Source of the DNA: Proteobacteria bacterium UBA964
GTDB taxonomy: Bacteria; Pseudomonadota; Gammaproteobacteria; Steroidobacterales; Steroidobacteraceae
NCBI GenBank assembly: GCA_002292945.1
Contig: DBCG01000132.1
Span: 1 to 18,367, forward strand
DNA: 18,367 bases
Direction of reading: 5' to 3'
A program made the translations under genes and the position numbers. The notes beneath the pieces were generated by a model. The model searched no databases and was not told the DNA's origin. It worked only from the letters and a program-made list of their open reading frames with translations. Below are positions 9,801 to 15,703 of the stretch, piece after piece. Numbering within the stretch: the stretch's first letter is position 1; each line of letters begins with the position of its first letter.

Positions 9801-10813
9801 CGAGCGTCGCCGCACCGGCTGCGATGCCGGTGCTGCTCGAGCTCGCCATGCCGCGCGATGATCGCGACCGGCTCAAGCGCGGCGGCGGAACGGTCTACGG
9901 CACCTTTGTCCACGAAGTCTTTGAGTCGCTCGACTTCCCCACCGCACAAGGCAAAGACGGCGCTGCGCTGCGCGACCTCGTCGGCGCTTGCGCCGAACGC
10001 AACGGGCTCGCCACCGAGCCGCTCATCGTCGATGAGTTCATCGAGAAGTTGCCCAACCTTCTTTCGACCCCGCTCGATCATCAGGGCGGTACGCTCGCGG
10101 ATCCGCTCCGCGGCGCATTGCCGGCGGGCTTCACGCTGGCGCATCTGGCGGCGTGCGACCGACTCGACGAGCTCGATTTCAACCTGCGGCTCGGCGCAGG
10201 CGCGCGCTATACGCGCACCCGTCCGATCGTCATCGACCCGACGCGCATCCGGACTGCGCTTGCGAGGGCGCTCGATGATGCACGCGCGCTGCCGCAGGAG
10301 ATCGCACCGGTGCGCGCCTGGCTGACCTACCACCTCGACCGCGCACGCCTCGAGGGCGTGCAGATCTTCGAGGAGATCGCGGGCGTCCTGACGGGCTCCA
10401 TCGATCTCGTGTTCCGTGCGCACCCGGATGCGGCGCAGCGGGCTGCCGGTGAGACGGATCCGCGTTGGTTCGTCGTCGACTACAAGACCAATGTCATTGA
10501 GACCTCGACGCCGGGGCATTTCACTGGCCCTTGGCTCGGGTGGAAGATGGCGACCACCGGGTATCCGCTGCAGGCGCTCCTCTACACCGTCGCGCTGCAC
10601 CGTCATCTGCGACTGCGCATGCCGGGCTACGACTACGACCGGCATATGGGGGGTTATCTCTATCTCTTCATGCGTGGCTTGGCCGGTGCCGACACGCCGC
10701 GGTGCCCCGAGACCGGGCGCTGCCTCGGTGTATTCGCACACCGCTGGCGCCGCGAGACCATCGAAGCGGTGGACGATGCGCTCGGCGCCGCGTCGGGTGG
10801 GGGGGTCGCATGA
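6857..10813 (+). CDS. recB: RecB, helicase-nuclease subunit of exodeoxyribonuclease V
   Basis: RecB is the 3'-5' SF1 helicase and the only nuclease of RecBCD, used for double-strand break repair and degradation of linear DNA. Helicase motifs appear in order: Walker A A-S-A-G-T-G-K-T (22-29), V-D-E-F-Q-D-T-D with Asp396-Glu397, G-D-P-K-Q-A-I-Y-A-F-R-G (from 423), V-H-A-S-K-G-L-Q-Y (His753, Lys756) and Y-V-A-L-T-R-A-E-H (823-831). The C-terminal nuclease has His1019 in G-T-F-V-H-E, Asp1183 in G-S-I-D-L-V-F, and Asp1208/Lys1210 in V-V-D-Y-K-T-N, so it should be active. At 1318 residues it is longer than E. coli RecB (1180). Extra length includes the linker around residues 920-1010 and about 12 residues between Asp1183 and Asp1208. 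The ATG at 6857 follows GGAAAAGAAG and overlaps the recC stop. Confidence 0.97.
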   Translation: MSFAPWRASEPLPEGAAWLLEASAGTGKTYQIAGLVLRLVAEYGLRIDRILAITFTNAATAELRDRVRKRLSSALIALERGTADRGDGFVEHLLSLARPSREQMTAHLRIALRDFDLAAISTIHGFSQRMLSELAFDSGQDPDLELLSDPTAILEEIVDDELARFFHGASAEEVTLHQSAGYTRDDLLRVARALCSAVPPEIVPSRRDDAGAETRASVQAFRAVCAPVQTMYADAANREKLQALAAMSPRFKNGNHLPGRLDKVCAWIAEGAILPPEDTTETALKHLRAAALQSAFEGKLPKGGDKDELQRQEFWPLIQALDTFIEQAIAFWRGFAPLADFAVKVRPRFEAEIQRRRVLTFDAMLSRLAEKIEAEGGAASPVAQRIRERYDAVLVDEFQDTDASQWSVLKAAFLGHRRLILIGDPKQAIYAFRGADVHVYTAAAKEVAPPHCRTMSVNYRSDQSVLDALNTLWRAGSSAFDDPGFDYVEVTPCDDHQLVPGTDTVEPGLDIRWVDGRAFKGEEGQPIGSKRPADLARLAAAEAVASLSPAPDGTAPRVDQASGLAVLVNSHTQAAAVQRAMREVGVPAVAATRNTVFATEAARWLALWLDAVAAGGRDRESRTAVVTPLFGWTADALAWALASADQGGQPWQVWTARLHEAAARWPRWGFARVFDREMSDLGVLPRVLAMPDGERHATDLRHLFELVHAEERATRAGPAVLAAWMRAEAEVADQARAQRLESDAQAVRIETVHASKGLQYGHVLLPFTWDARASTNGNNKGPILLRTEGKTRIDLSPSTSPARQDAIDAAHQETRCEDLRKLYVALTRAEHRNVAWYGPMGKNGQTADATAMGRLLFRAPTANGHDDDALPKFEDDAAAWPRARADLDDLAARSDGTAVWSAVEAIPRPVAWRPPSAVSTVTPQPAPWPTSRSSLRGEWRVTSYSGLAARSAVATPDGVEGNATTEGELERDELRAGRDERPSVAAPAAMPVLLELAMPRDDRDRLKRGGGTVYGTFVHEVFESLDFPTAQGKDGAALRDLVGACAERNGLATEPLIVDEFIEKLPNLLSTPLDHQGGTLADPLRGALPAGFTLAHLAACDRLDELDFNLRLGAGARYTRTRPIVIDPTRIRTALARALDDARALPQEIAPVRAWLTYHLDRARLEGVQIFEEIAGVLTGSIDLVFRAHPDAAQRAAGETDPRWFVVDYKTNVIETSTPGHFTGPWLGWKMATTGYPLQALLYTVALHRHLRLRMPGYDYDRHMGGYLYLFMRGLAGADTPRCPETGRCLGVFAHRWRRETIEAVDDALGAASGGGVA

Positions 10814-12795
10814 GCCCCCGCACGCCCGCCGCGTTTCTGGAGCACGCGCAGCCCTTCCTGAAGGCGGGCGTGCTCGACGCCTCGGATGTCCATGCGATCG
10901 CCCTCACCGCGCCGCGTTTCGGCGAGGACGATGTCGAGCGCATGTTGGGTCTCGCATTCGCTGCGCGCGCGCCGCGCGTCAGTCATCCTGGCGTCGACCT
11001 TTGCACGCTGCGCCAGCACATCGTCATCGAGAGTGACGAGACCTTGCCCTGGCCGCCCGATCCCGACGCTTGGGCCCGCCGCACACTCGCCTCGCCGATG
11101 GTCGGCGGCCCGGATGATCCGCTGAAGCCCTTCGTCGCGCAGCCGCGCACCCGGCGCTCGGGCACGCCGCTGCTGCTGACGCGGCGCATGTATGTCGAAC
11201 AGCAGCGTGTCGCGGGCGCCATCGCCGCGCGCGCCGCCCACGAGCTGCCGGATGAGGCGCATATCGGTGATCTCGATGCGACGCTCGCACGGCTGTTCCC
11301 GAGCAGCGCGGGCACTGACGGCCCGGAGGGCGAGGCCGCGCGTGCCGTGCGCCTCGCCGCGACGCGCGCTCTTGCGCTGATCGTCGGCGGTCCCGGCACC
11401 GGCAAGACTTTCTCGGTGACGCGATTGCTCGCGGCCTTGATGGAGGGCCGTACGCTCTCGGTGGCGCTTGCGGCGCCGACCGGCAAAGCCGCTGCGCGCA
11501 TGCGCGAGGCGATCCGCGAGGCCACCGATGTGACGGCGCAGCCTGTGTTGGATGTATCGGATGACGTCCGTGCCCGACTGCAGGCGCTACCGGCCACCAC
11601 AATGCACCGCTTGGTCGGTGTGCGCCCGGACGGCAGCAGCCGCCACACCGCCGCCAACCCGATCCCCGCGCAGCTCGTCATCGTCGACGAAGTGTCGATG
11701 GTCGATCTCACGATGATGCGCCGCCTGCTCGAGGCCGTGCATCCGGACGCGCGGCTTGTGCTCCTCGGCGACCGCGACCAGCTCGCGAGCGTCGAGGCGG
11801 GCTGCGTGCTCGCCGACCTCGTGCCTGCGACCGGCGGTGCGACCGGGACAGCGCCGCTCGCGGCGGAGACCCAGACCTTCACGCGCTCGCGACGCTTCGA
11901 GAGCGCCCCCGACATCGCGCTTATCGCGGCTTGCCTGCAAAGCTATGCGACGCGCCACCCGGATCTTCCGTCGGGTGATCCGCCCGCAGCACTCGCGCGG
12001 GCGATCGAGGTGTTCAGCGGCGTGCGTCACGCGAGCCACGAGACCCAGCCCGACTGGCGCATCGAACGCCTGGGTGCGCCCGACCGCAGCGATCGCTACG
12101 CCAAACCCGCGGCACAGCAGCTCACGCGTCTTGCAGCCCCGTATCTCGAGGGCTACGCCGAGGCGCTGATCGCTGCGCTCGGCGATGGACAGCACGTCGA
12201 CGACCCGCAGTGGCAGCGCGAGCTGCTCGCCGTGTTCGACCGCTACCGTGTGCTCGCCGTGCATCGGCGTGGTCCGCTCGGCGTGCAACAGTTGGAGCAG
12301 GCGCTCGCGAAGCGCATCCGCGACGCCATCGATGCCGGTCGCGGCGACCGCGCACACCGGCGCAGCATCGATCTCGGCGAGGGTCATTGGGTCGGTCGGC
12401 CGATCCTCATCACCGAGAACGCCTACGACATCGGTTTGATGAACGGCGATGTCGGCATCGTGCTCCCGCTCGCCGATGGCGCCGCCGCGGTGTTCCCGCA
12501 CGAGACGCCGGGCGAGGTGCGCCGGGTCGCGCTGTCGCGTCTGCCGCCGCACGAAGGGGCGTTGGCGATGACGGTGCACAAATCGCAGGGGTCGCAGTTC
12601 GACCATGTCGCGCTGGTGCTCGCCGGCCGCGACTCACCCATCCAGACCCGCGAACTCGTCTACACCGGCGTGACGCGCGCCAAGCAGCGCTTGAGCTGGC
12701 TCGGCGACCTCGACGAACTGCGCATCGCGCTCGCGCGTCAGGTCCGCCGCGAGAGCGGACTGCCGGACCTGCTCGAGGCTGCGATCAAACCTTGA
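10810..12795 (+). CDS. recD: RecD, alpha subunit of exodeoxyribonuclease V (5'-3' helicase)
   Basis: RecD is the 5'-3' SF1B motor of RecBCD and regulates RecB nuclease activity and RecA loading. The ATG at 10810 overlaps the recB stop as ATGA and gives 661 residues, somewhat longer than E. coli RecD (608). Motifs are Walker A G-G-P-G-T-G-K-T at 193-200 (Lys199), Walker B V-I-V-D-E-V-S-M with Asp293-Glu294, L-L-G-D-R-D-Q-L-A-S-V, H-K-S-Q-G-S-Q-F at 590-597, and V-Y-T-G-V-T-R-A-K (Tyr618). All motor motifs are intact. The residues before 190 match the N-terminal domain that contacts RecC. The frame continues open upstream to 10531, but that stretch lies inside recB. The 3' end overlaps the convergent ferritin-like gene by 11 bases. 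No terminator is visible. Confidence 0.96.
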   Translation: MSPRTPAAFLEHAQPFLKAGVLDASDVHAIALTAPRFGEDDVERMLGLAFAARAPRVSHPGVDLCTLRQHIVIESDETLPWPPDPDAWARRTLASPMVGGPDDPLKPFVAQPRTRRSGTPLLLTRRMYVEQQRVAGAIAARAAHELPDEAHIGDLDATLARLFPSSAGTDGPEGEAARAVRLAATRALALIVGGPGTGKTFSVTRLLAALMEGRTLSVALAAPTGKAAARMREAIREATDVTAQPVLDVSDDVRARLQALPATTMHRLVGVRPDGSSRHTAANPIPAQLVIVDEVSMVDLTMMRRLLEAVHPDARLVLLGDRDQLASVEAGCVLADLVPATGGATGTAPLAAETQTFTRSRRFESAPDIALIAACLQSYATRHPDLPSGDPPAALARAIEVFSGVRHASHETQPDWRIERLGAPDRSDRYAKPAAQQLTRLAAPYLEGYAEALIAALGDGQHVDDPQWQRELLAVFDRYRVLAVHRRGPLGVQQLEQALAKRIRDAIDAGRGDRAHRRSIDLGEGHWVGRPILITENAYDIGLMNGDVGIVLPLADGAAAVFPHETPGEVRRVALSRLPPHEGALAMTVHKSQGSQFDHVALVLAGRDSPIQTRELVYTGVTRAKQRLSWLGDLDELRIALARQVRRESGLPDLLEAAIKP

Positions 12796-13270
12796 AGGGT
12801 GCGGTATCGCCCGGCCGGCGCAGCATCTTGTTGACTTCGTCGAGATGCAGCTCTTCGTTGACGATCATCTCGCGGGCGTATTCTTCGAGCAGCACGGAAT
12901 CGCCCTCGACGGCCTTGAGCAGCGCGTAGTACGCGGCCAGCGCCCCCGTCTCGTGCGCGAGGCTCTCGCGCAGGATGTCGCCGATGTCGTGCTGTTCGGT
13001 CTCGAGCAGAGCGCCGATCTTGAGCGACGGATGGCCGCCGAGCAGCGTCACCAGCTCACCGGCTTTGTGGGCGTGCGCGAGGCTCTCTTCGGCGTTTCCC
13101 TTGAGCCACGAGACCACCGGGATGCGGTTGTACCCGTAGACCATCAAAGAATAATGCGTGTACTTGACCACCCCGGAGAGTTCGATCTCCATGATGTGGT
13201 TGAGGGCTTCGATCGCGGATCGGGTCTTGGCGTCATCCATGGCGGCACCTGCGGTGGGGATGCGCGCCAT
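12785..13270 (-). CDS. Bacterioferritin-related ferritin-like protein
   Basis: The product (161 residues, or 151 from the internal ATG at 13240) is a four-helix ferritin-like protein, probably an iron-storing or iron-oxidising cage subunit. Visible ligand-type residues are Glu30 in I-E-L-S-G-V-V-K-Y in helix A, S-L-A-H-A-H in helix B, H-E-T-G-A-L in helix C, and E-E-L-H in helix D, an ExxH motif. Helix B reads E-S-L-A-H, with Ser where classical bacterioferritin has Glu three residues before His. I cannot see the axial Met that binds haem in classical bacterioferritin with certainty. Both starts have weak ribosome sites (GGAAAG before the longer form, AGGTG before the shorter), so the first ten residues are doubtful. 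The gene converges on recD with an 11-base overlap and has no obvious functional link to it. Confidence 0.85.
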   Translation of the reverse strand: MARIPTAGAAMDDAKTRSAIEALNHIMEIELSGVVKYTHYSLMVYGYNRIPVVSWLKGNAEESLAHAHKAGELVTLLGGHPSLKIGALLETEQHDIGDILRESLAHETGALAAYYALLKAVEGDSVLLEEYAREMIVNEELHLDEVNKMLRRPGDTAPFKV

Positions 13271-13324
13271 TATCCGGCTTTCCGGCGACTCTTCAATGCG
13301 GGTGCCGTTGATGCGGGCGCCGCT

Positions 13325-14410
13325 TCAGAGCCCGAGCGCCTCCGCCACGGCCTTCGAGGTGATCTTGCCCGCGCTCACATTGAGGCCTTCTGCGAGGCCC
13401 GCGTCCGCGGCGAGCGCCGCTTGCAGACCGCGGTCGGCGAGCGACTTCACATAGGGCAGCGTCGCGGCGTTGAGCGCGAACGCGGAGGTGCGCGGCACGG
13501 CGCCCGGCATGTTGGTCACGCAGTAGTGCGTCACGCCGTGCACGACATAGGTCGGCTCGCTGTGCGTCGTCGGACGGCTCGTCGCGAAGCAGCCGCCCTG
13601 GTCGATGGCGATGTCGATCAGCACCGAGCCGGGGCGCATCGAGGCGACCATCTTGTCGGTGACGAGCTTCGGCGCCGCGGCGCCGGGGATCAGCACGGCG
13701 CCGATGACGACATCGGCCGCAGCGACCTCGCGCTCGAGCGCGTCGGTCGAGGAGGCGATCGTGCGCACATGGCCACCGAAGCGCGCATCGAGATCGCGCA
13801 GCCGCGGCAGCGATTTGTCGAGGATGGTGACGGAAGCACGCATGCCGAGCGCGATCTCGGCCGCGGCCGCGCCGGAGACGCCGCCGCCGATCACGAGCAC
13901 GCGCGCAGGCGGGGTGCCGGGCACGCCGCCGAGCAGGATGCCCGCGCCGCCCGCGTTCTTTTGCAGCAGGCTCGCCGCGACCTGTGCGGACATGCGGCCC
14001 GCGACTTCGCTCATCGGCGTGAGCAGCGGCAGGCTGCCGTCGCGGCCGACCACGGTTTCATAGGCCACCGCGTGCGCGCCCGACTTCATGAGCGCTTCGG
14101 CCTGCGGTTTGTCGGCGGCGAGATGCAGATAGGTGAAGAGCACCTGCCCCGGTCGCAGCATCGCGCACTCGGGCAACTGCGGCTCTTTCACCTTCACGAC
14201 CATGTCGGCGGCCGCGAACACGGCCGCGGCGGTCGGCAGGATCTGCGCACCGGCGGCGCGGTATTCGTCATCGGGGCAACCGATGCCGAGGCCGGCACCC
14301 GTCTCGACGAGCACCTCGTGGCCGGAGTGGACGAGCTCACGGACCGAGCCGGGGACGAGCCCCACGCGGTACTCGTGCACCTTGATCTCTTTGGGTACGC
14401 CGATCTTCAT
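13325..14410 (-). CDS. ald: Alanine dehydrogenase (NAD-dependent)
   Basis: Ald interconverts L-alanine and NAD with pyruvate, ammonium and NADH in the cytoplasm. The start MKIGVPKEIK with E-Y-R-V-G-L-V-P is the typical family N-terminus and gives 361 residues, the usual length. An in-frame ATG at 14428 would add six residues (MAHPDG), and neither start has a good Shine-Dalgarno sequence. Family landmarks follow in order: T-Y-L-H-L-A-A-D, A-Y-E-T-V, L-L-G-G-V-P-G-T-P-P-A-R-V, the NAD-binding G-G-G-V-S-G motif, V-L-I-D-I-A-I-D-Q-G-G-C, and Y-C-V-T-N-M-P-G-A-V-P-R-T-S. The gene is transcribed away from an Lrp-type regulator, an arrangement often seen for ald genes controlled by an adjacent Lrp/AldR protein. 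In this neighbourhood it can remove the alanine released by kynureninase. Confidence 0.95.
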   Translation of the reverse strand: MKIGVPKEIKVHEYRVGLVPGSVRELVHSGHEVLVETGAGLGIGCPDDEYRAAGAQILPTAAAVFAAADMVVKVKEPQLPECAMLRPGQVLFTYLHLAADKPQAEALMKSGAHAVAYETVVGRDGSLPLLTPMSEVAGRMSAQVAASLLQKNAGGAGILLGGVPGTPPARVLVIGGGVSGAAAAEIALGMRASVTILDKSLPRLRDLDARFGGHVRTIASSTDALEREVAAADVVIGAVLIPGAAAPKLVTDKMVASMRPGSVLIDIAIDQGGCFATSRPTTHSEPTYVVHGVTHYCVTNMPGAVPRTSAFALNAATLPYVKSLADRGLQAALAADAGLAEGLNVSAGKITSKAVAEALGL

Positions 14411-14472
14411 GCCATCAGGATGCGCCATGCCGGTTCGCAGGGACTTGCAGATAGCAGGTGTACGATGCTTGA

Positions 14473-14492
14473 ATACGCAATATCCTGCGAAT
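14473..14492. promoter_or_regulatory. Imperfect inverted repeat in the ald/lrp divergent region, candidate Lrp-type operator
   Basis: ATACGCA (14473-14479) and TGCGAAT (14486-14492) form seven-base arms with one mismatch around a six-base centre. The repeat lies between the divergent starts of ald and the Lrp-family gene. This region is more AT-rich than the neighbouring genes. Position and symmetry fit a site for the adjacent regulator. Promoter boxes could not be assigned with confidence on either strand. Confidence 0.35.
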
Positions 14493-14509
14493 AAGTAGTA
14501 GTTACACGC

Positions 14510-14995
14510 ATGAATCTGTCGTCAGACAAGCCCGACAAGCTCGACCTGCGGATCCTCAACGAACTCCGTCTCGATGGCCGCATCGCCAATGCCGACCTCG
14601 CGGCCCGCGTGGGCTTGTCGGAGTCTGCCTGCCTGCGCCGCGTCCGGCGCCTCGAGGAGCAGGGCTACATCGAACGCTATACCGCGAAGCTCTCGCTGGC
14701 CAAACTCGGTTGGGGCATGAGCGTGATGGTGCGCATCACCCTCAAATCCCAGGCCGACCGCGAACTGCGCGCCTTCGAGCGGGCGGTCAGCGCCGTCCCC
14801 GAGATCACCGAGTGCTTCCTCACCACCGGCGAGGCCGATTACATCCTGCGCGTGCTCGCCCGTGACGCCGCCGACATCGAGCGTGTACACAGTTCGGTGC
14901 TCACGAAGCTCCCTGGCGTCGCCCGTGTCGAGTCGAGTTTCGTGCTGCGCGAGATCGTCAGCGGCGGTGCGCCGCCGCTCGAGCGGGGGCGTTGA
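14510..14995 (+). CDS. Lrp/AsnC family transcriptional regulator
   Basis: The 161-residue protein has the standard two-domain layout. A winged helix-turn-helix at about residues 10-62 (L-D-L-R-I-L-N-E-L, A-D-L-A-A-R-V-G-L-S-E-S-A-C-L-R-R-V, L-E-E-Q-G-Y-I) is followed by an amino-acid-binding RAM domain (G-M-S-V-M-V-R-I-T-L, F-L-T-T-G-E-A-D-Y-I-L-R-V, L-P-G-V-A-R-V-E-S-S-F). It is divergent from ald and lies 57 bases upstream of kynB on the same strand. Two roles fit: an AldR-like alanine sensor controlling ald, or a KynR-like kynurenine sensor controlling kynB and kynU, as described for an Lrp-type protein in Pseudomonas aeruginosa. It may do both. The family is certain, the effector is inferred. 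The ATG at 14510 has no clear Shine-Dalgarno sequence. Confidence 0.93.
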   Translation: MNLSSDKPDKLDLRILNELRLDGRIANADLAARVGLSESACLRRVRRLEEQGYIERYTAKLSLAKLGWGMSVMVRITLKSQADRELRAFERAVSAVPEITECFLTTGEADYILRVLARDAADIERVHSSVLTKLPGVARVESSFVLREIVSGGAPPLERGR

Positions 14996-15013
14996 GGTTG
15001 GTCACGGCGCCTG

Positions 15014-15056
15014 ATGACATTGAGATGAGGAAATCGAGATGAGGACATCGACATGA
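15014..15056 (+). other. Chain of three mini-ORFs leading into kynB
   Basis: Three tiny reading frames follow one another, each linked to the next by an ATGA overlap. They are ATG 15014 to TGA 15028 (MTLR), ATG 15025 to TGA 15042 (MRKSR) and ATG 15039 to TGA 15056 (MRTST). The last stop overlaps the kynB ATG at 15053. The frames differ because the 14-base repeat underneath is not a multiple of three. Two GAGGA purine stretches in the repeats could act as ribosome sites. Whether any is translated is unknown. Confidence 0.4.
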
Positions 15057-15059
15057 GCG
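15018..15059 (+). repeat. 14-base tandem repeat, three copies, spanning the kynB start
   Basis: Units are 15018-15031, 15032-15045 and 15046-15059. The first two agree at 12 of 14 positions and the last two at 11 of 14. Each unit contains an ATGAG core, so the repeat multiplies both the start-like ATG and the GAGGA ribosome-site-like stretch just ahead of kynB. It fills most of the 57-base gap between the Lrp-family gene and kynB. Confidence 0.75.
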
Positions 15060-15703
15060 AACGCCGGATCTGGGACCTCTCGCAGACGCTGCAGCCCGAG
15101 CTGCCGGTCTGGCCCGGCGATGTGCGTTTCGCCTGCGCGGTCACCGCCTCGGTCGCGGCAGGGTCCACCGTCAACCTGCATCGGCTCGAGCTCTCCACGC
15201 AGTCGGGCACGCATGCCGAGTGTTCGCGTCATGTCCGCGACGACGCGCCTGAGCTTGCGGCGCTCCCGCTGGCCGCATTCATCGGCGAGTGCGAGCTGCG
15301 CGATGTCAGCGGTCCCGATCATGTCGACGGCGAGGGCGTCGTGCCGGCCGCGGCGGTGCTCGATCGTCTGCCGGCGAGGGTCGAACGCGTGCTGCTGCGC
15401 ACCTTGGTGCGGCCGGACTGGGGGCGATGGCCCACGGGCTTCCGCGCGCTCGATCCCGCACTCATCGACGCGCTCGCGGCCCGCGGTTGTCGCCTGATCG
15501 CGACCGATGCGCCGTCCGTTGATCCGGAGCACTGCAAGCGGCTGCGCTCGCACCAAGCCTGCCACCGTGCGGGCATGGCCATCCTCGAAGGCGTCGTGCT
15601 CGATGGCATTCCGGAGGGGCGCTACGAACTGATCGCCTTACCGTTGCCGATCGCGGGCGTCGAGGCGACGCCGGTGCGCGCCATCCTGCGGGAGCTCGCC
15701 TGA
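15053..15703 (+). CDS. kynB: Kynurenine formamidase (arylformamidase), cyclase-family fold, altered metal motif
   Basis: KynB hydrolyses N-formyl-L-kynurenine to kynurenine and formate, the second step of tryptophan degradation. The 216-residue length, the start R-I-W-D-L-S-Q-T-L with L-P-V-W-P-G-D, and the position directly before kynU identify it. The family metal motif is normally HxGTHxDxPxH. Here it reads Q-S-G-T-H-A-E-C-S-R-H, residues 50-60, so the first His is Gln50 and the Asp is Glu56, while His54 and His60 remain. The later ligands appear intact as His167 and Glu179, twelve residues apart as in characterised KynB. Activity is therefore plausible but not assured. The ATG at 15053 is preceded by GAGGA within a tandem repeat. 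The stop overlaps the kynU start as TGATG. Identity rests partly on context, since other cyclase-family hydrolases share the fold. Confidence 0.85.
   Translation: MSERRIWDLSQTLQPELPVWPGDVRFACAVTASVAAGSTVNLHRLELSTQSGTHAECSRHVRDDAPELAALPLAAFIGECELRDVSGPDHVDGEGVVPAAAVLDRLPARVERVLLRTLVRPDWGRWPTGFRALDPALIDALAARGCRLIATDAPSVDPEHCKRLRSHQACHRAGMAILEGVVLDGIPEGRYELIALPLPIAGVEATPVRAILRELA

Noticed and set aside
7250..10741. Long open frames of 630 and 495 codons on the strand opposite recB
   Set aside because: They lie wholly opposite an intact recB with all motifs, are rich in Arg, Gly and Ala, and show no family motif. GC-rich sequence commonly produces such shadow frames.
10531..10809. N-terminal extension of recD into recB
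   Set aside because: It overlaps the RecB nuclease domain. The ATGA-coupled start at 10810 gives a normal RecD N-terminus.
6857..12795. AddAB or a phage-defence helicase-nuclease instead of RecBCD
   Set aside because: Three coupled genes in recC-recB-recD order with lengths and motifs of each subunit. RecD-type SF1B motifs are present and no AddB iron-sulfur cysteines were noticed.
12845..14494. Plus-strand open frame of 549 codons across the ferritin-like and ald genes
   Set aside because: It spans two unrelated genes on the opposite strand and has Arg/His/Gly-rich shadow composition.
15018..15059. CRISPR-like array
   Set aside because: Three adjacent 14-base units with no spacers are a simple tandem repeat.
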